Below, one piece after another: positions 1 to 12,164 of a stretch of DNA of 64,000 nucleotides. Position numbers and translations under genes: made by a program. A model generated the notes under the pieces. It had not been told where the DNA came from and did not search any database. It was given only the letters and a program-made list of their open reading frames with translations. Source of the stretch: Agelas oroides (Eukaryota > Porifera > Demospongiae > Agelasida > Agelasidae); the NCBI GenBank assembly GCA_949130485.1, contig OX422183.1, positions 15,683,812-15,747,811 of the forward strand. Direction: 5' to 3'. Positions within the stretch are counted from its first letter, which is position 1. Each line of letters starts with the position of its first letter.

Positions 1-168
1 GCAGGTTCGAGTCCCCCCCTGAGTCACTGTCATTTTTTCCCCTCTTTCTTTCTTGTCTTTATTTTCTCACCTTTCTTTCTCAATGACATTAAGGCCTGAC
101 TGTCAGGTCTGGAGCATGTTTAAAACTGAGCCTGCGCCTCGCGCTTCACGCTCGCCGCACCCTCCCCA
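1..168 (+). mobile_element. tRNA-derived SINE, 5'-truncated by the window edge
   Basis: The window opens on a B-box-like stretch (gcaggttcgagtcc). It is followed by the same pyrimidine-rich linker and body (tctggagcatgttt, then gagcctgcgcctcgcgctt) seen in the complete copy downstream. This is therefore the 3' part of a tRNA-derived SINE whose A box lies outside the window. It is in direct orientation with the next copy, about 90 bp away. Confidence 0.65.
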
Positions 169-255
169 TCAAACATGCCAGCTTGGTATCCGCTTCAGTT
201 GAATCCCTGGCAGCTCAGCCTTAAGTACTCGAACTCAGCCACTGAGTTGCCGAGT

Positions 256-450
256 GACTCGGTAGCTCAGTTGGCTAGAGCATGGCAGGCCATTTGCCAG
301 GTCATGGGTTCAAGTCCCTCCTTGGGTCACTGTCACTTTCTTTTCTCTCTCAATGACTTTGACCAGGTTAAGGTCTAACTGTCAGATCTGGAGCATGTTT
401 ACAAACTGAGCCTGCGCCTCGCGCTTCGTACTCACGGCACCCCCCCCCCC
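256..450 (+). mobile_element. tRNA-derived SINE, complete copy
   Basis: The head looks like a tRNA: an A-box-like tagctcagttggctagagc and a B-box-like gggttcaagtccc about 50 bp apart. The non-tRNA body (gtcagatctggagcatgttt, then cctgcgcctcgcgctt) is shared with the copy at 1-168. It ends in a C-rich run near 440-450. The body is unlike a tRNA gene (no 3' acceptor stem, long tail), so this is a SINE and not a functional tRNA. A more diverged relative is at 49195-49320. Confidence 0.7.
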
Positions 451-466
451 CTCTGTCTACTTAGGT

Positions 467-1105
467 AGTGTCCCCAGGTCCATTCGAAAAATCGGAGAAA
501 AGGGCCTGCTATCTACTGTTTGCGCATGCACTTAATTTCCCGACATTCCAGGAATTCCGGATAATACTGTGTTACCTCCATGTGCTGTGATGTCAGGTAC
601 TTGTATTTTGCCGTATATTTAATTGTACACTGCTGACAATGGCTATTTGTATGCAAGGCCTGGATTCTGCCGTGTTGTATGCCTTCCTGCAACTTCGAGG
701 CGAAATGATGGCGCTAAAACACAAAAAGAAAGCATCTATGAAGCATTTATGCTGGCTGCTTATGGGTTTTGGCAAGTTATAATTCGTGTTCCGAAGTTAT
801 AGCTTACATTTGTAGTGTGAAGATGGTCCTGCGTCGACAGTGCAGTTCAAGTGATAAGTACCTGGGGTCAGAATTAAGGCCTGGGCAAAGGGCTAGGAGA
901 GCAGCACTCACATGTTTGGCAAATTTAAAAGCCGATATATGTAACGTCATAGTTCATAACCACATGATATTGGCCGTCATTTGACACACCCTTGCAGAGT
1001 TTCACGTAAGCTTTACACACTAATTAAGCACATCCGCGAACAGTGGATACCAGGCCCTTTTCTCCGATTTTTCGAACCGGCCTGGGAACAAGGCTAAGGT
1101 AGACA
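467..1105. mobile_element. Inverted-repeat DNA transposon relic, about 640 bp
   Basis: The sequence at about 481-543 (starting gtccattcgaaaaatcgg) returns as its reverse complement at about 1022-1082 (ccgatttttcgaacc). The arms of about 55-60 bp differ by a few substitutions. The right end carries the cctgggaacaaggcta motif found at the ends of many elements in this window. The interior holds only short open frames with no recognisable transposase, so it is non-autonomous. Target duplications are not clear. Confidence 0.6.
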
Positions 1106-1134
1106 GTGACATCATTCACATAACAACACGTCTC

Positions 1135-1192
1135 GTTTTTGCATACTGCAAAAAACTGGACGGTGGGAAGGCCTGGGAACAAAGCTACTAGC
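1135..1192. repeat. Fragment of the cctgggaacaaggcta fold-back family
   Basis: This stretch contains gcatactgcaaaaaactgg and ggtgggaaggcctgggaac, the typical right half of a recurrent fold-back element. Better copies are at 24480-24575, 25808-25905 and 58147-58455. It lies directly after the larger inverted-repeat element and may be its disturbed end. Confidence 0.5.
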
Positions 1193-2171
1193 TAAAGGAT
1201 CATTTCCCAGTTACAGCATGCTGTGACCTCAACATGTTATGTCACATGCATGCTGTATCTTGTTTGAGTGGCAATAACTATTCCATGGAATGTTTGTTCT
1301 GTCAGCAAAGTAATACTGTAAACTCCGGTTGTTAGGCGCACCTTGCTATTAGGCGCATATTATTTATTAGGCGCATGATTCCTTCCTGGTACACAGCATC
1401 ATTTATTAAGCGCATGTGCATGGTAATCTATTTCTAAATGCATGTTCAAGGTATGAAGAGAGTAAGGAGAAAAGTTAGGAGCTGCTGTTCCTCATCACGT
1501 GTTTCTAGCTGAAGCAAGATATTTGATAGGCAGTTTAGAATGTCTTGTTCTTGTAGTATAGTTAAAGGCAGTGTAGTGCTTCTCTGAGCTTGAAATTTAG
1601 ATGCTTAGCTCTCACTGTCTGCTCTGTTAGTACATGACATCTCAGATGCTCACAGTCAGTACTTCTTGCTCAGATACAACAGCTCAATATATGCAGTAAG
1701 CACAACATAACAAAGCATACATACTAGTCACGTGCCACACCTATTTAAACTCATGGAGCAGATGATTTGACATAACATAATAATTATGCATAAAATAAGC
1801 ACCATCTGTTTATAGGCACCTACTCTGGCTATATGCTTAGTTTTGTCATCATGCTGTATCGTATTCAGAGCTACTACACTGGCAATTCTTTCTGTGAAAA
1901 ATGGTTTGGAGGCGCTGAAAACAAGCCCTACTCCTCTACAACTGTCGCCTACTCCTCTACAACTACTGATCAAAGAGATGCCAGGTGAGAATTTGCCCTC
2001 ATTTCCAGATCAATATTTCATGCAATTTACATTGCTCTGGTACAAGAGATGCAGCATCAGAGTGCACATGTGATCTTTTTTTATAAAATATGTTAAACTA
2101 TACTGTAGCATGCTGTGTGAAAGTATGGTTCTCAGTATTATGGTGAATTACATTGTACTTAACCACCATAG
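1193..2171. other. No gene recognised; short ggcgca-motif cluster
   Basis: No exon with convincing domain content is visible before the splice acceptor at 2170-2171. Between 1335 and 1420 the motif ttaggcgca or a close variant occurs four times at irregular spacing, which looks like the edge of an unknown repeat. Any N-terminal ankyrin-repeat exons expected for a TRPA channel are not here and probably lie left of the window. Confidence 0.4.
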
Positions 2172-5100
2172 AACTTGCGGAGTATGTGCTGAATAAATGC
2201 ATTACTCAGGCTGGAGAGGATCAACCTGTCAAGTACAACTTTGATATTCTGGAAGACCAAGTCCCTCACAAGCACCATGACCACTACACTCTTGTTTACA
2301 TGGTAAGTAATCAGAAAAGTGAAAGTGTGTGGAAAGTGCATAGACTGTACTCTAAAGAACTTTTGTGTTGAATTGACTTACTAGTGACAGCTGCACGTCA
2401 TATTATTCAGTGGCTACACTTACGTACTGTGCTTGGTCTAATTTATGAAACAGCCAAAAACAATTGTTTACATGATCGTTTGGCATTAATTAGAATTAGA
2501 GTTAGAGTTTCCCACTTTTACAATAGTTATAGTTTCAATTACTAAGTTTCCCAAAGCCCTTACCAAAATGTATTTAGTTATATTTATCAGTGGATATACT
2601 TTTTTGGTTTTAGTATAGTTATGGTCTCTTTTCGGATGTTTAATTTACTTTAGTTATAGTTTTCCAGTTTGGCCAATAATTTAAGATACTTCCATCTATA
2701 GGACCTTCAGTTGAATTTGTATAGCTAGTTTGGTAGCGAGCAAATGTTGTCTGCTGTTCCACCTTTGACGATATATTCTCAAATATTAGCATAAATGATA
2801 TTAGTAGTAATTATAGCCACGCCCACAAATACGGTTTACATGGTAACATGCGTGTAGCTTAGGGCTTCACATATACACAAAATCAAATTTCATGTGGTCT
2901 TTAAAATTTCCATACACATTATCAATTTTTATAAATACCTGTGTATGTAGTACAATATGACCTGTCCCATGCCTTAGTTCGCCTGAGCACTTGACTATGT
3001 GAGTCCCAGCCTCATACGTTACTACTTGAAATGAGGATTCTTTGCTAAAATGGATTTATATAGGTGGAGATGATTCACTGTACAAAGGATGACTATTCAT
3101 CGATAGTAACAAGTCAGATTAAGACTCCTGCTTTCTACTCTCAAAGTTACAATGTCATGGCATACGGTAGTAAGCCATATGTAGGGATGGCCCCACCAAA
3201 AAATGGCGGCCACATTGAAAGTGCACAAATGACATGCTCAAAATGTCTGTGTTAGATTATGGAAAGCATCACTAAAGTACCAGACCACCAAGTCACCAAA
3301 ATGGGCAAATCGTCTATCTTCTGACTTTCTTTCTGTCTCAGCCAGGCTAACACGATAACATGTAGCAAGAGTTATGAACTCTTGCATGTAGTTTGCAAGG
3401 GCAGCAGTTTCTACTTCCGTAGAGAAGTTTGATGACTAGTTTTACAATTTCACTTGAAAGCATTTGAGTTTACGACGACTTTCGTTCTTTGTGGATGACA
3501 AAGTTCTATACTTTTGTACTTTACAGACCATGCATCTTCCCCTTGGCCTCTCCTCCCACCTCTCTTCTCTTTTACCATTCCTAATAAAAAAAGGACAACA
3601 CAAAAAACAACAAATAAAAATACAGAAACAAGTCACAAAAAAGTTTTCCCCTACATCTTGTGCCTTTTTTTACAACTATGCACACCACAAAACTCTCTAC
3701 TGTGCATTAGCCTATTCACACCCACTAAATGAATGCACAACTACATATCAACAAGGCACTCAGCACTACTCACTCCACAGCGTTTCGCATATAAGACATA
3801 TCTGTCATGTCTGCCATGCTCAGTAGCAATTAAGTTGCAGCCACCCACAGCACAACTCACTCTCCATGCATGTCAACATGCATTACACACCCAGCACTAC
3901 CCACTCCACTGCCTTCCACAACCCTCCTATGCACACAACAAATGCAAGTTGGCAAAATGGCACAAGATGTAGTGATGGTGTGAAAGTATTGTGGTATCAT
4001 TCCCATCTTGTTTGCTGGTTTTTGAGGGTTCCATCCCTACATGGGCTTGTTTTCCTTAGAAAACTTTTTTGTGACTTTATATATACACACTATATGGTAA
4101 TAACACACCTCTTGTTCAGAATTTACACTGCTTCCGATACTGTCATGTCACAACTTTAGATTGAGCACAACAGAATGGAACTTCTGCAGCACCCACTGGT
4201 GGAGGACTTTTTCTTCCAGAAGTTTTGGGTGAAGACTTTCCCACTGTTTGTGTTCAAGCTGCTCCTCTTCTGCCTATTCCTGATTGCACTCAACAGCTTG
4301 GTTGTGGTACTACCCAGACCTGGACCAGATAGTGAAACATGTATGTAAGATACCTTCTAATTGTTCTGCTGTACATATACATGCTGACAACTGCAAGTGT
4401 AGACAAGGCCCTGCTCACCAAAAGCAGCAAGTAGCAGAGATAGCTTCTACTACAATGTGACCGGTAAGCCAGACCTTTCTGTTAGCTATGGCGACAGTTG
4501 CATCACAGCACTGCCTGCAGGTTAAATAGCTGCATCCCAGTATGCATGATGGCTTACCTCCAAGCTTCCTGAAGTTGTGTGTCAAGTGGGGGAGCACCAA
4601 CACCGCTGGCACATCGATGTTCATGATGTGAAAATTTCCACACATATATAAAGTGTGAAGTTTAAAACATGATGGGATATGGGGATGGGGCATTTATGGC
4701 TTAAATGGATGGGGCATTTATGGCTTAAATGGGCGGGGCATTTATGACTTAAAAGGGTGGGGCATTTATGGCTCAAATGGGTGGGGCAGTCATGGGAAAG
4801 TAAGTTATTGTTTTTTGGAAGATATGCTCAAAAAAACACTGGTCTGGTAGAATGATGCGTGAGACCAATAAAAACAGGCCCCATGCTCACAAAACACTGA
4901 CTTTTGTGCTAGCCTCATGTCTGTGTGTTATGTCATGTACCTCCGTAGCAGCATGCTCCTTGCTCAGACTCGCCCCATGATGGTGAAGCAGCTACAACGC
5001 TCACTAACTCCTGCCCCAGCCATACGCTACCGCTCACTCACTATGAATTGGCTCAACGGTGCTACAATGCCAATTTATACCACAAATGGCACATGCAGTG

Positions 5101-8100
5101 ATTCAGCACCTTTTTTGTTGGTAGAATGCATAACATTAGTACAAAATGTAATTAGAATATGGTCTAAATAGGTTAGTAACCATGCCCTCGGGGTCTGCAC
5201 GCTTAGACTCCCTCGCTGTGCTTGGGAGTCTAAATCATGTAAACCCCTTGGTCTAGGTTACTAACCTACATTTAATCTTTTTTACTGGGACGATTTGCAT
5301 GAAGTAACGATGTATTTTCTAAACAGAAATATTCTCCGATGTCACATTTCAGGTCAAAGTGATGATGATTCGCAAACTCTAACTGCAACACCCATTATTG
5401 GTCAAAGTGGAGATGCTTGGAGATTTCCCGCTGTAGCAGCCATCACTTTGTGCATCCTTTCCTTTATTGGACTTTTGGTGGAATTCTTGCAGCTCATGAA
5501 CAGAGGCTTGAGATATTTTAAGGATCCTGATAACTACTTCCAGTTGGCTTTATACACTTTAACTCTCATCTTCATTGTTAGCCTTGTCAAGGGCAATGAT
5601 AACTGGTGCTCCACTCCTGGGCAGTGGCAGATAGGAGCCTTTGCAGTGTTCCTTTCCTGGGTCAACCTCCTCTTCATCCTCAAGTACATATCCTACACTG
5701 CCGGCCCAATCAACATGTTCCTTAGCATCTGTGTCGCATTCCTGAAGCTGATTTTTCTACCAATCATGCTGATATTGGCCTTTGGCATACCCTTCTACAT
5801 GGTCTTTGTTAAAGTGAGTTGTTTGGATATGGTTATGACTGTTGCTAATTGGCATGAATCTAATAACCTTATATTGACAACTGTATACTGTGTTCAGCCT
5901 ACTTAGAAATGCATTCCTATTTTATTCATCTACAGACATCTGAAAGCTTGACAGCATTCACATCTCCCAGTCAAGCCCTAGCCAAGACCTTTGTTCAGCT
6001 AGCTGGAGAGTTTGATTTTGAAGCAATCTTCAACCAAGGCACTCTCCTCTACACTCCTGCTACCTATATCCTGTTCTTCATTTTTCTGATTACTGTGCCA
6101 ATTTTGTTCAGCAACCTTTTGGTTAGTTGCTGCTATATATACATGCATTTCTTGGTACATATGAGTGAAGTAACTCTCAATATATACATTGAACAAGCAC
6201 CTGTAGACAATTGAATATGGAGTCTTTGAAGGTCCATTGCATCTTTACCAAAATTCTGGCATAGATGGGCATAACAATGTTTGGGACACTAGATGGTCAC
6301 ATGCATAGTAAACAATCATAGCAAAGCTCCCTCCAACATCAACTTGCTGTTATTACATATGTATGAACCACAGTGCCATGCTCAAAAATGAGGACATTTG
6401 GAAATGTTTGTCAGGTATGTATTGTATTCGTAACACAAGTTTGTATGGGTGCTCGTCCATCTCTCCAATGCCCACTGATGGATTTAATATTATGCATTGC
6501 TGTGTACTCTGAGGAATTCTACTAACACTGACTGTCAGACTATTTAATTTCATATCTTACTTTTTGCAGAATGCTTTGGCTGTTGGAGAACCATTGGAGA
6601 TAATAAAGAAATCAGAGCTTACCACACATTATCTTTGGGTTAGTAAAAACTGATGAAAACTATTACCGGTATTTAGAATATAGTCTAAAAGTAGGGTAAA
6701 AAACTTGTTAACGTTTTTTGTGATTGTGATCCCTAAGATGGAATTGATCCTGGAACAAGGGTGGATGAAGGGGCTGTACACATACGGTGACTGCAAAACA
6801 GTGTACAGTAAAAGTGATGATTCATCAAGGGATCCCAGACTTTGGTCTGAAACCCTTTACTTTGGATTTGTACTGGCATTTTTTGCCAGAGGATACAACG
6901 GGCTTGCTGAATTTCTCCTGAAAACATTTGGAAAGGAGTACTCTATTCATGCTAAAATAGCAAAGGAGCTCAAGAAAAAACAAGAGGACTTTTACAGTGC
7001 AATGATGGTAGGTATAGAATGATAACAGAACACATTGATTATTAGAGCAAGTAAAGTCAAGATGTTTGGTTGCCATAGTAATGGCATATGTTCATATCCC
7101 ATTATGTCTAAGCATCCCCATTGAATGAGAGATATAAGCAACATTTTGTTACTTATATCTCTGTTGTATCTTGTATGTTGTATCTTGTTTGTTGCTTATA
7201 TCTTTGTTGCCTGGGTAATAACATTTACAACCTACACTACATTTTCATTTTCAACAGAATGTTCTATCATCTATTTCTATAGGTACAGAAGCCAGTGAGA
7301 GAAGATGACACAGTTACCTCACACAAGGTAGCTTCTGTGAAAATGAACCATACATGCGATGTCAATAATACACTTTTAGTCAGATCAGCACACTCATTAG
7401 TGTGATTGGCTCTGTGGTAACAAAAAGTGTGGGATTGGAGGAAGTGGGTGAGTTTAGTTGCAGGTGGATAGCACATGGCTGCTTGTGTGCTTGACCATCG
7501 AAACATACTGACACTGGTAAATTTCTCTTCTCCTTGCATGAATGGGCCTAGAATACAATCTTTCCACTTTGTTAGGGGCTCCTTTCTAGCTGTGAAGGCA
7601 GTTTTCAGTCTGAACAAGCATTCACTGGCTGAAACTATTAAAACCTTGTTGATGAGTGGGTATAGTTAGTGTGGTTATTAAATTTGCAAGTACCAAAATT
7701 ACAGCAGTGAAATTTTTGTGATTTGTGTGCATATGTGCCCATAAATGGGTAGCAACTAAAGAGATATATATGTAACAATCACAAAAAATGTCCCACTATA
7801 CATAAAATATCATTCAAATAATACAGTACACTAATGTCTATGCAGGCACAGAATTCAGTGAGAGAAGACATCATAGTATTGAAGAAAGATATTAGTAACT
7901 TCAAACAGGAGGTGATGGTATGTACTTACACCTGTAGGCCAGTACTTGTGTCACTGTAAACATTGATTGCTTGGCAACAATGATGTCAATGAGAGTAATT
8001 TGTGGCTTGGTCTATGTATAGTATCTGTACCACTTTGGGTTTAGTTTATGTAGAATGCACACAATATGTTGACTGGCAGCTATGGCTACTTTTGGACATT

Positions 8101-10447
8101 GGCCCAAAATCTATTACCTTGGATTTGTACTGACAATGTTGGCCGGAGTTATCAATACATTAGTAATATTCTCCTAAAATAAGACTACATACACCTATTA
8201 TGCTAACATAGCAAAAGAGCTGAATTAAGAGAGGACCTTTTCAGTGCAGTGATGATAGGTATAGTATGACAGCAGGCTAAGCTGATTAAGTATTTTATGA
8301 AATCTCACTCAGCTGGACTTTGCCATGGCCTGATAGGACTGTAGCCATCTTATGCTTAGCTATTGACCTTCAAATGTTTAGGCTGGTCACCATGGTAATA
8401 CGATCATCACTATTTCATTATCTATGCAGTGTCATTGTATGAGATATGAGGAACATTCCAGTGTGTTGCCTAGTTAATAGGATATTTTTACAAACTGTGG
8501 CACTCCATGCAGTACATATTTTTATCTCTGTATGTACTATTGTCCAACCACTATGCAGGCACAGTATCCAGTGAGAGAAGCAGAAGACATCAGCAAGTTG
8601 AAGGAAGACATTAAACAGGAGATGACGGTATGTAATTTTTCACAAAATGACTTCAAAATCCATTCATCTGGGATTGCCTCTTCTCCTGCCTGAAAGTTGA
8701 ACCTAAAGGTTATGAGGCCCATTGCTTCCAAAATACACAACGGAGGCATCAATATCCCACAAAGTTACAATGGCAGTGTTATTCCCAGATCTATTGTGAT
8801 CTGGAAACCTTGCAAATGTGATCGTCAATCCACTAAGGCAGTAATTTGTTGATAAAACAGTGAATATACTGGAGAGTTACGAATATGGAAGCTTATACTA
8901 AAGAACTCAGTACAAAGTCAAAACTTGTGGTAAGTGGGATCTTTGCAGCTTTAAAGTTTGAATGGATATTTGCAAAGTATGTGTGTCCTCAAGATATTAT
9001 ATGTGACAGTTTAAGACTTCTCCCCTGGCAGGAGAGCAGGCAATCTTATCTTCTTCCACATGCAAACAGATGTTGAGGTCACCTTCTGAGAAACAAACAC
9101 TAGCTAGCTCAAAAGTACACCATGACAACACCTTGATAATGTATGCTATCCATCAAGTGTTGAGGCAAGAGACTTACTTGAGGAACAGTTGATGGAGCAT
9201 CATATGTTTGTTTGCCTTGTATGTACCTGTCATGCTTAGTCTATTTTTTTGGCATGCCTAACACCTAGTAACTGTTTTTGACTAAGATTTCTGTGATCTT
9301 CATCACACTGCATCTCTGCACAAAAAGTGTCACAGAGTTCTAGTCTGCACTCAATTGAGTTTCAACCTTTCTAGCTTTACAGTTAACCTTGCTTACCTGT
9401 CATATGATGCTCCATTATTGCTGACAGTGTGTCTTGTTGTGGGTAATCCAGGCAACATCAAACATTGCATAAAGACTTAGCACTTACCTAATTTTGAACA
9501 CAGTTACTTTTCCTCACAACTGACAAAAGAAGCCTACTTGGGAGCATGGTGAATGTAATTTCAGTTTCCTTCAACCCTTTAATTCAGAATGTCAATTTTT
9601 GTCGACACCACTGTGGACTAAAGTTGACAAATAGCAGTATGGATGCATGCACAATACTAAGCAATTAGAAACGCTTCCTACGGTTATAGAATTAAATTTA
9701 GGAACTGTTAGAGTCGATTATTTTCTAAACTGGCATGTAGTATCCGCCCACCTACAATTTGCCCCCTGCCCAATTAGTGATATGTTTGTAGGGCAATCAG
9801 TACAGTCAGCATGCAATCAATATGGATTGTTACTGTGACCCTGCCTACTAATCTATAGCACTTGGTATTTCTGGAAAGCTTTTGCTGTTTCATGAGTATG
9901 TGTTACCAAGAGGCCTTAGATACAGGCTGGTACTTATTTTGTGCCCACAGGTTATTCGAATTATCTGAGGTGAAATTTAGCCATTATGTTCACACAACAA
10001 ATTGTTGTGTCAGGAATTACAGCTTGGCATAGGTGGGCTCATACTACATTCTTTTTGATCTTGTGCAGGAACTTGAGCAAAAAGAGGGGGGTGGGCACTT
10101 GCTCCATATTGGGCGTTTGGTACATACTCTCTGCATGGTATAGTCATGTTAAATTGTTTCATTCCCTGCTGTGGGTAACAGCCATTGCTAAGTAGGACCA
10201 CTGTTACCTTTCATTTTGTAGCTACCGTAATTTGCAGCAAGAAATCACAATTGAGAGCACCAATTGTGCGATTGTGTGCATGAGCACTAAGGCTGTAATG
10301 TTGTAACAAATATTATTATGCAATTGATACAAGAGTAACAAAAATACCACACATCAAAATGTTATTGTCATTCAGGCTCAGAATCCAGTGGAGAACATCA
10401 AAAAGGAAATGACTAAATTGAAGGAAGATATCAAACAGGAGATGAGG
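2172..10447 (+). CDS. TRPA-like cation channel, membrane domain and C-terminal tail (multi-exon, partial)
   Basis: Ten exons join in frame with GT..AG introns: 2172-2302, 4160-4340, 5353-5813, 5936-6121, 6570-6638, 6738-7007, 7283-7327, 7846-7917, 8559-8627 and 10376-10447 (about 518 aa). The first exon has the linker typical after TRPA ankyrin repeats (KYNFDILE). The second has LLQHPL followed by S1 (LFVFKLLLFCLFLIALN). Exon 3 carries S2 to S5-like helices and exon 4 carries the pore loop (ALAKTFVQLAGEFDFE) and S6. The exon 4/5 junction gives NLLNALAVGE, matching the S6 end of TRPA channels. After S6 come a cytoplasmic region and short coiled-coil exons. By family knowledge it should form a tetrameric plasma-membrane cation channel. 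The 5' end is outside the window. It is not settled where the protein ends, or whether it continues into the ZU5 exons at 12165. Confidence 0.82.
4684..4795 (+). repeat. Short tandem repeat, 24-bp unit, about 4 copies
   Basis: The unit ggatggggcatttatggctt plus aaat is repeated about four times with small changes. It lies in an intron of the TRPA-like gene, between the exons ending at 4340 and starting at 5353. Confidence 0.8.
7846..10447 (+). repeat. Duplicated coiled-coil exons in the channel tail
   Basis: Exons 7846-7917 (72 bp), 8559-8627 (69 bp) and 10376-10447 (72 bp) encode near-identical modules that begin AQN/YxPV, contain LKEDIKQEM or a variant, and end at a gtatgt donor. All start and end in phase 0, so any number can be included or skipped without a frame change. 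The 45-bp exon at 7283-7327 (VQKPVREDD) looks like a shorter relative. Heptad spacing of I, M and L residues suggests a coiled coil. In TRPA channels a C-terminal coiled coil sits on the tetramer axis; that role is inferred here. Confidence 0.75.
8085..8262 (+). pseudogene. Decayed duplicate of the channel exon 6738-7007, inside an intron
   Basis: This intron segment aligns to the exon at 6738-7007. It shares ttggatttgtact, cctattatgctaa versus attcatgctaaa, atagcaaaagagct, and the end cagtgcagtgatgataggta versus cagtgcaatgatggtaggta. It contains stop codons and deletions, and its splice donor is damaged. The following intron and small exon (8559) mirror the arrangement after the intact exon, so a block of more than 1 kb was duplicated and the large exon then decayed. 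Confidence 0.75.
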
Positions 10448-12164
10448 GTATGTGCAAATGTTGCATGACAATACGTGTAATTATCAACTAAACCCACCCT
10501 ACTTTGTCATATTCACTCCAATTTTTATCATTGCATAATTATGTCGTTTTCTAATCAGCTGATTAGTATAATATCATGATAAAACAGCAGTGAAAGTGCA
10601 GGTACTATAGTAAGCAAAGAAAAAAAGTATGTCCAAGCTGTTTGCCATCTCAGTCACTATGAGATGTATGTGTACTCCACACATAGTGACTCCTACAACA
10701 TCAAACTGCTTCATTCAGTTCTTGTAAGTCTAAACTTGCTAATAGAAAAAGATGAAAAAGCATCAATCTTACCACCTTACTCAAAATTAGCCCACCCTGG
10801 CAAGTTTGAATGGAGCATGGGTAATGAATTCCGCTAACCACTACAGTTTGTTACTTCTGTGCATTGATGGTGGAAAAGGAGTTTATCTCACCATTCCTTC
10901 AAAAGACTATCTTTTAGAAGCATAATTTTGCCCACAAACACCTACATCCATATACAAAAATGGACAGAAGGTGGGTAAAGAGTTGATCTAGTACATAAAC
11001 TAATGCTGTGCCCTACTACCTCTCTAGTTTGTTGCTACTAGTGTTTAGTTTACACAGGCACCCCACTTTTGTAAGCCTGCACTATGGTATACAAAGAGAC
11101 TAACTTAATTCCCCATGCTATGACCACAGCTTTATTTAAGTTATTGTGTAGCTACAATATCTGCAAGTATTTGGCCCAGAACATAGTGATTTTTCCACTC
11201 TCTGTGCACTGAAGTTACAGTTGTAGTGGATTTATACATGAATAATCAATCTTAGCAACTACCTATCAAAGTAAAATAAGGTACAGTAAGAGATGTCCCA
11301 TTGAGTTCCACATTACAGTCCTCTGCCTCAGCTGTCTGTCCCATCCCAAGGGATGTCTGATATGTATGGTTCTCTACTAGAATGGCATAGCAGATCAATG
11401 AAGATATTTTTTCCTGGTATAACCCTGGTGAGAGTGTAATAAACATTTATTGACAATTTGCTTCCCATGACATGCATTCCTTTGCATACACACAATTAGC
11501 TGTTGTACAAAAGGAGTGAGGAGGAGCTGCTTGGTTGCCAGGAAGTAGCTGTTCAGACACATGCTGAAAGCACTGCAGTGATTTCTGGTAACTTGCAACT
11601 ATATGGTGGTTAATCGGTAGATATTAGATACTATAGAGCTCTAGGCCTAGGGTTTAAGTCCTATGAATAGAAGAAACCAGGGTGGTCGTCGATCACCTCG
11701 ATTTAAAAAATTACTTATTGACCACGTTTTCTTCTCAATGCCTATAAGCAGAAGCACAACACTAGCTACGAAGGTACAGCGGCCCTTCAGCTTCATAAAT
11801 ATCAAGACAGTTTTGGAGCTACACTTTGTTATCAGCGAGAAAAGCCAAAGATGCTAACCGCAAAATGCGGAAGGTAAGTGTTCTTTGTAAACGTTTACAT
11901 ATCGCTTCTGAAAAATTTACCTATGTATTAAAATATAGACTTTCTCCGTTCCTTCTTTCACTCTGTAGCGCTTCATTTGGCTTTCCTGGCGCTTTAGTTC
12001 TTGAAAAAAAGCATTAAATATTTGCCATTACGCGAAACGCGGCCTCTACTATTTCCGGTTTTGAGGTTGATTGCATTCCATTCAATTTCGCATGTATAGG
12101 GTTAAATAATTATTCATTTTTCACAATGGTTCTTATCTACATGTACATGAATATGCTTTTCCAG
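10448..12164 (+). other. Gap between channel exons and ZU5 exon; candidate small exons only
   Basis: No domain is recognised. A possible exon ends at a good gtaagt donor at 11874, after an acceptor near 11835 (about 38 bp, basic residues). Another open stretch starts with ATG at 11663 (MNRRNQGGRRSPRFKK) and could end at a gtacag donor near 11773. The ZU5 exon needs a phase-1 donor, while the last coiled-coil exon ends in phase 0. A linking exon or a separate first exon must therefore exist, and I could not identify it. Around 12030-12060 there is a small CpG-containing patch. Confidence 0.3.

Noticed and set aside
256-330. Functional tRNA gene
   Set aside because: A- and B-box-like sequences are present, but the molecule lacks a closing acceptor stem and continues into a SINE body shared with the neighbouring copy.
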